From CAYOZN01 sp964408455 (GTDB lineage: Bacteria > Planctomycetota > Phycisphaerae > UBA1845 > UTPLA1), in contig CAYOZN010000031.1 in NCBI GenBank assembly GCA_964408455.1, positions 1-55,408 of the forward strand: 55,408 nt of DNA, given 5' to 3'. Shown here piece by piece: positions 33,302-41,691 of this stretch; within the stretch, counting starts at the first letter, position 1; every line of letters begins with the position of its first letter. The position numbers and the translations under genes were made by a program. The notes under the pieces were generated by a model, which was not told the DNA's origin, ran no database searches, and was given only the letters and a program-made list of their open reading frames with translations.

Positions 33302-34495
33302 TTAGAACGGGATGACCAACGGCGGTGTGACCGCAAGGCGGTTCAGCCGGGCAGGATCGACGGCAACGCCGAGTCCCGGCGATTCGACCGGCCGCCAGCG
33401 CCCGCCGAGCGAAAAGCGAAGCGGGCGCTGCACCACGTCGTCTTTCAGGAGGAAGCGGCCGAAGCTGCCTTCGGCAAATCGGACGCCGGCAACAAGCTGA
33501 AGGAACCAGCGGCCGGCGGCAGAGAGGATGCTCGTCTCGCCGACCATGCAACCGAGCTGCATGGCGAGTCCGTGCCTGCGGGCGAGTGCAGCCAGTCGCA
33601 TGGCGGGGATCAGCCCACCGTTCTTGCTGATGCGTATGTTGAACCATTTCGCGCCCTGCACGTCGATCAGGCGGCGCGCGTCTTCCACCGTGACGAGCGA
33701 CTCATCGGGCATGAGTGCCATCGGCACGCGCTTGGCGAGCATGCCCCACTCGAGATCGGCGTGCCGCGGCAGGGGCTGCTCGACGCAGGTGATCGGCAGG
33801 TGCTGCCATGCCGAGAGCTTGGTGGCGGCCTGGTCGAGCGTCCATGCCCCGTTGGCGTCGATGACGAGAGAGAGCTTCTTCTGTTCGAGTCCGCGCCGCA
33901 GTCGATGGACGACGGCGTTGAGCCGTTCGTCGTCGTTGGCGTCACCAACCTTCAGCTTGAAATGCCGGATACCGCCGAGCCGCGCCTTGAAAATCGTGGA
34001 GAGCACGCGCTTCGGCTCGGCGCCGGAAAGCACGACGCTGTATCGCGCGGTGTCGCGGCTGCCGGGGGCTTCGAGCCCCGGCTCTTCGAGATAACCGGCG
34101 ATCGATTCGAATGACCGGCCGAATGCGCGGGCGTAGGCATCGAGCAGGGCGAGCTCGACGGCGGCGCGGGCGGCGGTCATGCATGTGCCGTCGGGCCTGC
34201 TGACCGGCAGGGCGTCGGCCGCCTCGATGGCTTCGCCGAAGGACTCGGGGCGGATGTCAAGCAGCCGTGGGACGAACACATCGCGGATGGAATGGAGCAC
34301 ATCCTGATGCGATTCGCCGGTGACATAGATGCGCGGATGCGTCTCGCCATATCCGACGGCGCCGTTGGCCAGTTCGATCGCCACGACGATCGGCTCGGAG
34401 CAGACACGCCGGGCGACGGCGTGCTCGAACTTGTGGCGCATGGGTATGGCCAATGAGTAAACGGAAAGACGGGAAACTGGCAGGGGAAGGGGCAT
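33302..34495 (-). CDS. Enolase-superfamily (muconate cycloisomerase/dipeptide epimerase type) enzyme
   Basis: A 397-residue enzyme of the MR/MLE branch of the enolase superfamily. The catalytic set is visible: KLK (the KxK motif, ~179), DANGAW (metal Asp, ~210), CVEQPL (metal Glu, ~238), MPDESL (metal Asp, ~262) and ISKNGG (general-base Lys, ~288). Members include muconate cycloisomerase, o-succinylbenzoate synthase and L-Ala-D/L-Glu epimerase. The pair of lysines suits the muconate/dipeptide-epimerase subgroup, but the substrate cannot be fixed from sequence. ATG 34495 is the likely start; no Shine-Dalgarno is evident. It is 75 bases downstream of a GlpT-type transporter on the same strand, so the two may share a transcript. 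Confidence 0.88.
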   Translation of the reverse strand: MPLPLPVSRLSVYSLAIPMRHKFEHAVARRVCSEPIVVAIELANGAVGYGETHPRIYVTGESHQDVLHSIRDVFVPRLLDIRPESFGEAIEAADALPVSRPDGTCMTAARAAVELALLDAYARAFGRSFESIAGYLEEPGLEAPGSRDTARYSVVLSGAEPKRVLSTIFKARLGGIRHFKLKVGDANDDERLNAVVHRLRRGLEQKKLSLVIDANGAWTLDQAATKLSAWQHLPITCVEQPLPRHADLEWGMLAKRVPMALMPDESLVTVEDARRLIDVQGAKWFNIRISKNGGLIPAMRLAALARRHGLAMQLGCMVGETSILSAAGRWFLQLVAGVRFAEGSFGRFLLKDDVVQRPLRFSLGGRWRPVESPGLGVAVDPARLNRLAVTPPLVIPF

Positions 34496-34570
34496 GCGTT
34501 GTGGCCGTCAATTGTTTGGAATCGGCGTGCGAAAACTGGTTTGCTGCAATTGTAATGACACCGGCGAGCC

Positions 34571-35965
34571 TCAGCCGGCGACGACCTGGCGGCCGCGCGT
34601 GCGAATCCAGATGACGCCCATGAGCAACATGCCCATCAGGCTGAAGGGGAGCATTGCGTAGAACCAGGCATTCCAACCGAGCGCGGTGTGCTCGTTCGAA
34701 TAATCGAGCAGCGCGCCCAGGCTGCGTCCCGCGATGCCCGCGCCGATATATTGAAACGAATCGATGACGCCGGCCGCGAAACCGGCCATCTTGCGTCCGC
34801 CCAGGTCCATGGCCGCCGCGGTGCCGAGAATCGAATGCGTTGAGTTGCACGTGAGCGAGATCAGCAGCATGAGCACCGCCGCAAGCGATGCGCTGGCATG
34901 GTCCACGTCGCTGAGCAACAGCGCCGCCGCAAGGATGACCGCCGTCTCAAGGCCGTAGAGTACCATGGCGACCGGGGCGCGCTTGCCCTTGAAGAGCGTA
35001 TCTGAAATGTAGCCCGAACTGATTGAGCCAATGAATGCCGTCAGCGGCAGGAGCGCGCCGGTGATGATGACGAGGCTGGAAGTCGCGATGTCCAGCCCCC
35101 AGGCCTGGTCGAAATACAGCACCCACCAGTCGTATTGCGCCGTGCGAACGAAGCCGGTGCAGAAGTAGGCCGCTGCCGTGATCCAGACCATCGGCTTTTT
35201 GACGATGGTCAGCATGACGGTCGATAGCGGCACCCGCTCCTCGTGATCCCCATCGGCCTCGGCCTCGCGGGCGTCGTGCGTGACGCGGTAGCCGGCCTCT
35301 TCGGGATTGTTGCGCACGATCAGCAGCATCAGCACCAGGACGATCGCGACGAAGAACGGCGGGACGTAGAAGAGCCATTGCCATCGGCCGCCGATGACGA
35401 ACTCGCGCCCCATGAGAATGAAGGTGTGGCTGACCAGCAGCAGCGGCCCGAAGGTGTTGATGAAGATCTGCCCGATCTGGATCATCAGCCCGAAGACGCC
35501 GGCGAACCTGCCGCGCTCGCTGCGGACGAACCATGCCGTGTTGACCTTGATCATGCCCGGCGCGCCGAATGACTGGGCGTAGCCGTCGCAGGCGCGAATG
35601 AGACAGAAGTAGAGCAGAACGCTGCCCGAGCCCCAGGTGCTGGTCCAGCCGAAGAGCAGGTTCATCGCAATGGTGAGGACACCGCCGACCGCCATGGCCT
35701 GCTTGCCGCCGAGGCGATCGGTGAACAGGCCGTTCACGAACTGGCCGACGGCGTAGGCCCAGTGCCGGTAGGTGTTGATGGTGCCGAACTCAGTGTTGGA
35801 AAAGCCGAACTGGCTGATGATGCGCGGTGCGGCGATGGAGATGTTGTATCGGCAGGTGTAATAGGCAGCGTACATCAGGCCGAGCATGAACCAGTTCATG
35901 CCGCGGCGGCCGCGGAATGCCGGCGGATGGTCCGGCGTGGCGTTTGATGCGTCCGAGTGGTTCAT
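34571..35965 (-). CDS. GlpT/UhpT-type organophosphate:phosphate antiporter (MFS)
   Basis: A 464-residue major-facilitator transporter of the glycerol-3-phosphate/hexose-phosphate type. The first helix has MLGLMYAAYYTCRYNISIAA, with a conserved Arg-Tyr in a family-typical position, and loop 2 carries GLFTDRLGGKQAMAVGG. Twelve transmembrane helices are predicted with the split in the middle at RNNPEEAGY. Substrate is likely a sugar phosphate, glycerol phosphate or phosphonate (inference). ATG 35965 was chosen over 35983; no clear ribosome site. It is upstream of the enolase-superfamily gene, which could act on an imported substrate. Confidence 0.88.
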   Translation of the reverse strand: MNHSDASNATPDHPPAFRGRRGMNWFMLGLMYAAYYTCRYNISIAAPRIISQFGFSNTEFGTINTYRHWAYAVGQFVNGLFTDRLGGKQAMAVGGVLTIAMNLLFGWTSTWGSGSVLLYFCLIRACDGYAQSFGAPGMIKVNTAWFVRSERGRFAGVFGLMIQIGQIFINTFGPLLLVSHTFILMGREFVIGGRWQWLFYVPPFFVAIVLVLMLLIVRNNPEEAGYRVTHDAREAEADGDHEERVPLSTVMLTIVKKPMVWITAAAYFCTGFVRTAQYDWWVLYFDQAWGLDIATSSLVIITGALLPLTAFIGSISSGYISDTLFKGKRAPVAMVLYGLETAVILAAALLLSDVDHASASLAAVLMLLISLTCNSTHSILGTAAAMDLGGRKMAGFAAGVIDSFQYIGAGIAGRSLGALLDYSNEHTALGWNAWFYAMLPFSLMGMLLMGVIWIRTRGRQVVAG

Positions 35966-36054
35966 CCGCGGGCACCGGCGCACCCGTCAGGGTGGCTTGT
36001 CAGATGTCTTGCGGGATCGTAACAGTGTGCCAAGCTGAAGCTCCGATAGTGCCG

Positions 36055-37311
36055 TTAGTGCATTCGCCTGTAGTAGGCGGCGCCGAGGCCCATGAGCGCC
36101 ACCTGGATCAACATGGGCGTGAATGCGATCGGCAGTCCGCCGGCGAGGCCGGCGGCCAACTGCCCGACCCACGCCAGGCCGAATATCCAGACCGTGATGC
36201 GGCGCATGTTCCAGTAGCCGATCAAGCAGAGCGCCGTAACGAGGAATGGCACGAACCACGGCTGCGTCGCCTGGCGCGCCGAATATGCAGAGTCCGCGAC
36301 GCGCACCTGAAGCGGATATGCGAGCACCGTTGGAGCAACTTCGTCGCCCCCATTCTCCGGAGGTCGCGGAGTACCCTGAATGCGGGCCGCCTGAATTGAC
36401 GGTTGATCGCCGCCGGACGATGGCACCGCGACTTCGCTGAATTCAAGCCCTCTCGGCAGCTTCCTCTTGTTGATGATCCACTGATAGGGCGGTTGACCGC
36501 CGGATGCGGTGATCGTCGCATCATACGGTTCGCCCACCCGGGCGGGCGGCAGGGCGTCAATCGTGATGCGCGGATCGGCCGCCTGATCGTCGGCAACGCG
36601 AAGAACCAGCGGCCAGTTGGCGACCTGATCGTTGGCGTCGCGCACCTCAAACTGTACGACGGTCTCGCCGGATTCGCGCGGCGTGCCATGAACCCGTCCG
36701 GTCTGAGGATCAAATGTGAGCACCGGCGGCATGCGGCCCTTGATCCGGCGCCAGGTGTATGGCGGCGTGCCGCCTTCCGCGGCGAGTTGGAAGTCATATG
36801 GCCGGCCGACGCTCGCGGCGGGCGGCCGCTCGTGAACCTGGCGCAGATCGCCGTTCGCCTGCTCGCCGTTTGCGACCTTGAGGATGTAGGTGCGGCTGTC
36901 GGCGTGGGCGTAGGCCGCCGTCAGAATCTTCTCGATGGGGGCCCACATGATGAACATCATGAACATCATCAGGAAGGTCGTGCCGACCACGATGGCCAGG
37001 AATGCCGGCCGCCGCGGCGTGTGCGGGGCGAGCGTCGCGGTCGTCTCCTCGATTCGACGTCCGCCCTGCGATAGAACCGGCTGCCACTGGTTCGACTGAC
37101 CCGTCTTCTCGACATCGAGGACAAAGCGATCGCCGCCGCCCGGCAGCGCAAACCGGTGGTGCACGCCGTCGAACCATCCGCGGGAAAAGAGCCTGCGCCC
37201 GTCGAGCGTCAGGACCTTGCGACCGATCCAGCCCATGCGCGAGCGCATCTCGAGCGTGAGGATGTGTTCCTCGCTCGCGGCGGAAGGCAGCACCCATACG
37301 AATCGATACAT
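36055..37311 (-). CDS. Membrane protein with two Ig-like (He-PIG/cadherin-like) domains
   Basis: A 418-residue protein with an unusual layout. A ~100-residue N-terminal region (with FVWVLPSAASEEHILTLEMR and WFDGVHHRFALPGGGDRFVL) is followed by a hydrophobic helix (PAFLAIVVGTTFLMMFMMFI). Two similar extracytoplasmic Ig-like repeats follow: VGRPYDFQLAAEGGTPPYTW and VGEPYDATITASGGQPPYQW, both with the GGxPPYxW core of putative Ig domains. The C-terminus has three or four membrane helices. The two-fold repeat and the N-terminal conserved region suggest an envelope protein; function unknown. The start is the first ATG; no Shine-Dalgarno is evident. Confidence 0.72.
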   Translation of the reverse strand: MYRFVWVLPSAASEEHILTLEMRSRMGWIGRKVLTLDGRRLFSRGWFDGVHHRFALPGGGDRFVLDVEKTGQSNQWQPVLSQGGRRIEETTATLAPHTPRRPAFLAIVVGTTFLMMFMMFIMWAPIEKILTAAYAHADSRTYILKVANGEQANGDLRQVHERPPAASVGRPYDFQLAAEGGTPPYTWRRIKGRMPPVLTFDPQTGRVHGTPRESGETVVQFEVRDANDQVANWPLVLRVADDQAADPRITIDALPPARVGEPYDATITASGGQPPYQWIINKRKLPRGLEFSEVAVPSSGGDQPSIQAARIQGTPRPPENGGDEVAPTVLAYPLQVRVADSAYSARQATQPWFVPFLVTALCLIGYWNMRRITVWIFGLAWVGQLAAGLAGGLPIAFTPMLIQVALMGLGAAYYRRMH

Positions 37312-37528
37312 GCGCGCGTTGCCCCGTTGGTTGCGTCGGGCGAAGTTCCGGCGACGAGTATATCGGCGTCCGCCGCAGCGGCAAAAGTGACACGTCGAGC
37401 TGGCTTCAACAGGTGTAACGGATCAGAAAGATCAGGAGCATCGTCGGCCTGTGAATATCGAAAGCGCGGCGGCGGCGTGCCGTGTATCGCCGGCGCGGCG
37501 CTGGCTCGCGCCCATTTTTCACGCTTTC

Positions 37529-40441
37529 TTAACGAGCCGCGTCTACCGTCAGCCCGTCGGCAGCGATCCGGATGCGCACGCAACCAGCGTCGGCCGTATT
37601 GAGATAGGTTCGACCACGGCCCGCCAGTTCGTCGATGCCGTTCGTGGTGATGGCATCACGCTGGCCGCTGGAGCGAATGGCCCAGGCGGCGCCGGTGGCA
37701 TCGATGAATGACGCGGTGTTGTGAACGACGCTGCCGTGATGCGGCAAGGCGAGCACGTCGCAGCCGAGGGCGGGCGCATCGGCAAGCAGGCGGCCGATCG
37801 CCCACTCGGCGATGTCGCCGGTGAGCAGGATGGCGTGGCCGCGATGTTCGAGGCGCAGGACGGTGGAGGCATCATTCTCGCCGGGGGTGCCCTGTTCGAC
37901 GGCGGCCGGCGGCCATAGTGCCGTCATGTTGACACCTTTGCCGGCGTCGAACCGCCGCGACCCGCTGGTGGTGATGATCTGCGTGCCGGCGTTGCGCAGT
38001 TCTTCCAGAAGCGCGGCCGCCGGGGACGGCGGCTCGACGTGGCGCTCGAAGTGGTCGTTGATGAAGAGGCGGCGGATGGGGCGCTGGCGGGCGACGGTCG
38101 CCAGGCCGCTGTAATGGTCGAAGTCGGTGTGCGAGAGAAAGGCGGCATCGATCTCGCGAATGCCGCGGAGCCGGAGCAGTTCGACGACGACGCGCCCGGC
38201 GTCGAATGCCGAGCGCGTGCCGCAGTCGTAGAGCATGGCGCGGCCGTCGGGCAGCTCGATGAGCGTCGCCGTGCCGTTGCCGACGGCCAGCATCCATACG
38301 ATCAGCGCGTCCCGCTCGCGCTGGGCCCAGCGCGGGGGAATGGCCCACCAGAGGACAAGCGCGGCTGCGACGCCGGCAGTGGCCGCGCGCGGCAGACGGT
38401 TCAGCCGCGGCGCGACGCGCGGGCCGTAGAGCACGATCGCCATCCAGCCATAGACGGCGAGCGTCCACGCGAGCGACGGCAGCCGGCCGTCGAAGACCAT
38501 GCCGGGGATGTGCGTCAGGAGGCGGACGACGCGGACGAGTGCCTCCGACGTGACAGCCAGCAGCGGGCCGGTCAGCAGGGCGGACGAGGGCAGGATTGCG
38601 CCGAGGACGACCTTGAGATAGCCCACGGCGGTGACGACGAAGACGGGCAGGGAGAGCAGCAGGGTGCCCAGCCAGCCCAGCGGCGTGCACTGATCGAAGT
38701 GATAGCAGCAGGCCGGCAGCGTCGCCAGCCAGGCGCCAAGTGCCACACTGATGGCAAGCCGGGCCGTCTGCGTGCTCCAGGCGGCGACGAGCCTGAAGCG
38801 CGAGGGCAGCCCGGCAGCGCCGGCCGGATCATAGGGCGTGCGCGCGAGCGGCAAAAAGGGGGCATGCTCGATGCGCTCGATGAGCGGGAGCCGGGCGAGG
38901 CGCGCGGCGATCCGCGGGGAGATGTGCATCAGGCCCAGCACCGCCAGAAAGCTCAGCTGAAATGCCGGGCGAAACAGATCGGGCGGGTCGATCAGCAGCA
39001 CCAGAAAGGCCGCGCAGGCCAGCCAGTTGACGGTGTTCGTCAACATGCGGCGGTAGAGGGCCCCGCAGGCCAGCAGGCCGACGATGCCGGCGCGGAGGAT
39101 CGAGGGCTCCGATTCGGCGACGAGCACGTAGGCCACAATGACGAGTGCAATCGCGATGGCAGTCGCGCGGTAAGGCAGCCCGGCGGCCCGCAGCACCAGC
39201 CACACCAGCATCCACAGCCAGACGATCTGCATGCCGCTGGCCGCGAGAAAGTGGGCGTTGCCGGTCTGAACGAACACGTCGTTGAGGCGTTTCTCCACGT
39301 CGCCGCGCTGCGCCAGGACCATCGCCGAGACGACGCCGGCGGCCTCGTCGTTCTCGTCGAGGGCGCCGGCAAGCAGATAGCCGCGGAGGCGATCGCGCAG
39401 GCGGTCGAGCAACGCCGCGCCTGTGCGTGTGCCACTGCTTGAAGCAGTGAGACGCTGAGTGGCGCTCGTATCGTCGGTCGAAAGTCGTTCACCAGCCGGC
39501 GCATCCGGTGGTTCCCCACTGCTTGAAGCAGTGGCACGCGGGGATAGCCGTGTCACGGCGGCGGCATGGTCGGTGCTCAGCGCCGCAAACACCCGATCGC
39601 CGCGCAGGTGCCGCGCCCAGTCGAATCCCCCGGGGTTGGCGGGCGGCCCGGGGCGGCGCAGCCAGCCGGCGATGCGCACGCGCTCGCCGACGGCAAGCGG
39701 GAAGACTGGCTCCTTGACCTGTATGGCAACGCGGCCCGACACCGGGATGTTCACGCCGCCCGTACCAGTCGCACCACGGCCCACCGCCATCGCACCACCG
39801 CCCGCCCCAGTTGCGTTGCCGCGCGCCGCCACCGCATCGCCGCCCGCGCCTTCCTCACCGCCGTTCGCGTTATTCTCACCCGCGTGATCGCGCGCGACCG
39901 GCTCGCCGGCGATCGCCTCGGCCTCGATGAGAAACACGGTCCGCGGAGAAAGAGGAAATGCCCTCGGCATGGCATCGTCCGGCTCGACGATCCGCGGACG
40001 GCTGATCACGCGGCCGGTGATGGTGACGATGGCCGGCTCGTCCGCCGCATGATGCACAATGTGATCGGCCGGCACGTAGCGCGTGGCCAGCGCATGCCGC
40101 ATGGCACCGAGACCGGCCATGGCGAGCAGAATGGCGCACAGCATGGCCGCCGGCCCGGCGCGGCGAGCGACCGCCTTGCCGCCCGCTTGCGCATGTCTCG
40201 CCCGTGGCGTGCCGTCACGCTTCCGGGCCGCCGACGCGCACCACGCCGCCCATGCCACGCCGATGGCAGCAACGCCCGCGCCGGCAAACCACGGCGGCCC
40301 GTCCCCGGCCCACGCGCTCGCCGCAACGTAATCGAGCACGATGCCCGCCATCAGGCCGACGGCGGCAGGCAGCATGGGCGCGGGCGGCCGGCGGAGAATG
40401 GGTTCGTCGTCCGGCGGCGACAGGGTGTCGTGCGCGAGCAT
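37529..40441 (-). CDS. comEC: ComEC/Rec2-type DNA-uptake membrane protein
   Basis: A 970-residue ComEC. The inner-membrane competence core has many hydrophobic helices (MLPAAVGLMAGIVLDYVAAS, then a middle block with NAHFLAASGMQIVWLWMLVW). The C-terminal metallo-beta-lactamase-like domain carries FLSHTDFDHYSGLA and LPHHGSVVHN. ComEC imports single-stranded DNA in natural transformation. ATG 40441 is favoured over in-frame ATGs upstream that lie in poor sequence; no Shine-Dalgarno. Two oddities: an Ala/Gly-rich insert in the N-terminal OB-like domain (DNA 39740-39895), and two copies of a dispersed palindrome encoding TASSSG at residues ~303-337. comEA or other competence genes are not adjacent. 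Confidence 0.93.
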   Translation of the reverse strand: MLAHDTLSPPDDEPILRRPPAPMLPAAVGLMAGIVLDYVAASAWAGDGPPWFAGAGVAAIGVAWAAWCASAARKRDGTPRARHAQAGGKAVARRAGPAAMLCAILLAMAGLGAMRHALATRYVPADHIVHHAADEPAIVTITGRVISRPRIVEPDDAMPRAFPLSPRTVFLIEAEAIAGEPVARDHAGENNANGGEEGAGGDAVAARGNATGAGGGAMAVGRGATGTGGVNIPVSGRVAIQVKEPVFPLAVGERVRIAGWLRRPGPPANPGGFDWARHLRGDRVFAALSTDHAAAVTRLSPRATASSSGEPPDAPAGERLSTDDTSATQRLTASSSGTRTGAALLDRLRDRLRGYLLAGALDENDEAAGVVSAMVLAQRGDVEKRLNDVFVQTGNAHFLAASGMQIVWLWMLVWLVLRAAGLPYRATAIAIALVIVAYVLVAESEPSILRAGIVGLLACGALYRRMLTNTVNWLACAAFLVLLIDPPDLFRPAFQLSFLAVLGLMHISPRIAARLARLPLIERIEHAPFLPLARTPYDPAGAAGLPSRFRLVAAWSTQTARLAISVALGAWLATLPACCYHFDQCTPLGWLGTLLLSLPVFVVTAVGYLKVVLGAILPSSALLTGPLLAVTSEALVRVVRLLTHIPGMVFDGRLPSLAWTLAVYGWMAIVLYGPRVAPRLNRLPRAATAGVAAALVLWWAIPPRWAQRERDALIVWMLAVGNGTATLIELPDGRAMLYDCGTRSAFDAGRVVVELLRLRGIREIDAAFLSHTDFDHYSGLATVARQRPIRRLFINDHFERHVEPPSPAAALLEELRNAGTQIITTSGSRRFDAGKGVNMTALWPPAAVEQGTPGENDASTVLRLEHRGHAILLTGDIAEWAIGRLLADAPALGCDVLALPHHGSVVHNTASFIDATGAAWAIRSSGQRDAITTNGIDELAGRGRTYLNTADAGCVRIRIAADGLTVDAAR
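39433..39449 (-). repeat. Palindrome inside comEC, copy A
   Basis: CACTGCTT-G-AAGCAGTG on the plus strand, 8-bp arms, the reverse complement of the unit clustered at 55242-55394 (the sequence there has C at the centre). It is read in frame as part of TASSSG in ComEC. Confidence 0.8.
39517..39533 (-). repeat. Palindrome inside comEC, copy B
   Basis: The same CACTGCTT-G-AAGCAGTG core, here extended to CCACTGCTTGAAGCAGTGG (39516-39534) and followed by CAC, 84 bases from copy A and in the same orientation. Also in frame as TASSSG. Confidence 0.8.
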
Positions 40442-40485
40442 GGGGAAGCCCCGATGGGCGGAGATGATAGCGGCGGGGAAGGGGG

Positions 40486-40530
40486 AGTTGAAATCTGAAA
40501 TTTGAGATTTGAGATTTGGTGATTGAACAC
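40486..40530. repeat. GAGATTT heptamer tandem repeat
   Basis: A 7-bp-period AT-rich run (GAAATTT, GAGATTT, GAGATTT, then TGATTGAA) between comEC and the first zinc-ribbon paralogue. It resembles the heptamer runs at 15.6 and 45.9 kb. Confidence 0.65.
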
Positions 40531-40556
40531 ACTGACCGGACCGCGCCGGCCCGTGG

Positions 40557-40562
40557 TAGAAT
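40557..40562 (+). promoter_or_regulatory. Conserved GGTAGAAT box before zinc-ribbon paralogue 1
   Basis: TAGAAT (within GGTAGAAT) ends exactly 6 bases before ATG 40569. The same GGTAGAAT-N6-ATG precedes paralogues at 43298 and 45377, so it is a conserved promoter-like element (a -10 box). Confidence 0.7.
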
Positions 40563-40568
40563 CGTGTG

Positions 40569-41045
40569 ATGCGACGGCGCATTCGATGGCGGAAGGCGTG
40601 CAAGTGGGCAATGACGCTGCTGAGTGTCGCGCTGTTGGCGTTGTTCGCGGCGAGCGGGTGGTGGATCATTGGCGGAGATGCGGCATTTGGATCACGTTTG
40701 TATGGCGTGATAGTCATGTACGGCAGGGTCCACTTGATGGAGTGGCAAGTTCCGGACGCGCGACTTAGGATGGCTCCGAACATCGGCGCGCAACGACTAC
40801 CTAACAAGTCGCCCGACTTCAATCTCGATTCGTCGTTCAAGCTCACAGTCGGTGGCTATGCCGGGCGCGCGCTGTATCTCCCACTCCTGCCCCTTCTTTT
40901 AGCGGCGCTGGTGCCGACGGCGCTGCTGTGGTGGCTCGACCGAAGAAAATACCCGCCTGGACATTGCGGGAAGTGCGGCTACGACCTGACGGCGAACGTC
41001 AGCGGCGTCTGCCCCGAGTGCGGCAGCCCGATTCCCGAGGCCTGA
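40569..41045 (+). CDS. Zinc-ribbon membrane protein, paralogue 1
   Basis: A 158-residue protein of a tandemly spread family. N-terminus: MRRRIRWRKACKWAMTLLSV and a transmembrane helix (LLSVALLALFAASGWW); then a variable ~60-residue outer segment; then a second helix (LLLAALVPTALLWWL) and a cytoplasmic-looking CGKCGYDLTANVSGVCPECG zinc ribbon. The orientation suggests the basic N-terminus and ribbon are cytoplasmic with the variable part outside (positive-inside rule). A GGTAGAAT-N6-ATG promoter precedes the start. The first ~100 bases are near-identical to those of the 43298 and 45377 genes, but the middle is not alignable. Followed 6 bases on by a related gene at 41052. Function unknown. Confidence 0.85.
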   Translation: MRRRIRWRKACKWAMTLLSVALLALFAASGWWIIGGDAAFGSRLYGVIVMYGRVHLMEWQVPDARLRMAPNIGAQRLPNKSPDFNLDSSFKLTVGGYAGRALYLPLLPLLLAALVPTALLWWLDRRKYPPGHCGKCGYDLTANVSGVCPECGSPIPEA

Positions 41046-41051
41046 TCCGCC

Positions 41052-41585
41052 ATGAAGCGAAGTTTCGCTTTCAAACTCGTGAAGTGGAGCGCGCTGGCGG
41101 CCTGCCTCGCGTGGATGGGCGTCTATTTTTTCCTGCTGGGCTGGTACGCGGTCGTGCATGCCGGCCAGCGCCGGCATGCCGTGTATCCCGCGCGATGGTC
41201 GATCGTGGTCGAAACGGTGGAGGAGGCCGGCGGCGCCGCGAATGCGGGCATGTCCGTCGCGGTGCATCGATTACCCGACCACTTCAGAGCATGGCGTCGC
41301 AGCAAATTGCCCGGCCCCTCGCGGGCAGACTCGCCGCTATCGCCACCCTGGTGGTTTGAGGGCACCGCGGTGTCAACGCCATTGCACCGACGCAGCATCC
41401 GCGTTCCGTTCTGGATTCCATTCCTGCTTCTCGTCGTGCCGACCAGCATCCTGTTCTGGAAGGACTGGCCGGTTCACAAGGCCCGCTGCCGGCGTTGCCG
41501 GTTGGATCTGAGCGACATCGCGGATGGCACATGTCCCGCCTGTGGCGACAAGTTGCTCGCGCCCTCGGGCCCGCCCGCGGAGTAG
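41052..41585 (+). CDS. Zinc-ribbon membrane protein, divergent relative
   Basis: A 177-residue protein with the same topology as the paralogues: basic start MKRSFAFKLVKWS, transmembrane helix (ALAACLAWMGVYFFLLGWYA), variable outer segment (~40-125), second helix (FWIPFLLLVVPTSILFWKDW) and a C-terminal zinc ribbon CRRCRLDLSDIADGTCPACG. The N-terminal nucleotides are not conserved, so it is a more diverged member. It lies 6 bases after paralogue 1 and is likely cotranscribed; GAGG lies about 12 bases upstream. Function unknown. Confidence 0.8.
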   Translation: MKRSFAFKLVKWSALAACLAWMGVYFFLLGWYAVVHAGQRRHAVYPARWSIVVETVEEAGGAANAGMSVAVHRLPDHFRAWRRSKLPGPSRADSPLSPPWWFEGTAVSTPLHRRSIRVPFWIPFLLLVVPTSILFWKDWPVHKARCRRCRLDLSDIADGTCPACGDKLLAPSGPPAE

Positions 41586-41691
41586 GCCCGCCGCGCGTGC
41601 ACGCCCACCTTCGCACCGCCGGCTCGCGGCAGCTGCAAAATTGCGCGGGCGGACCTTCCCACCCCTCGGCCCGCCCGCGCCGCAGGACAAT

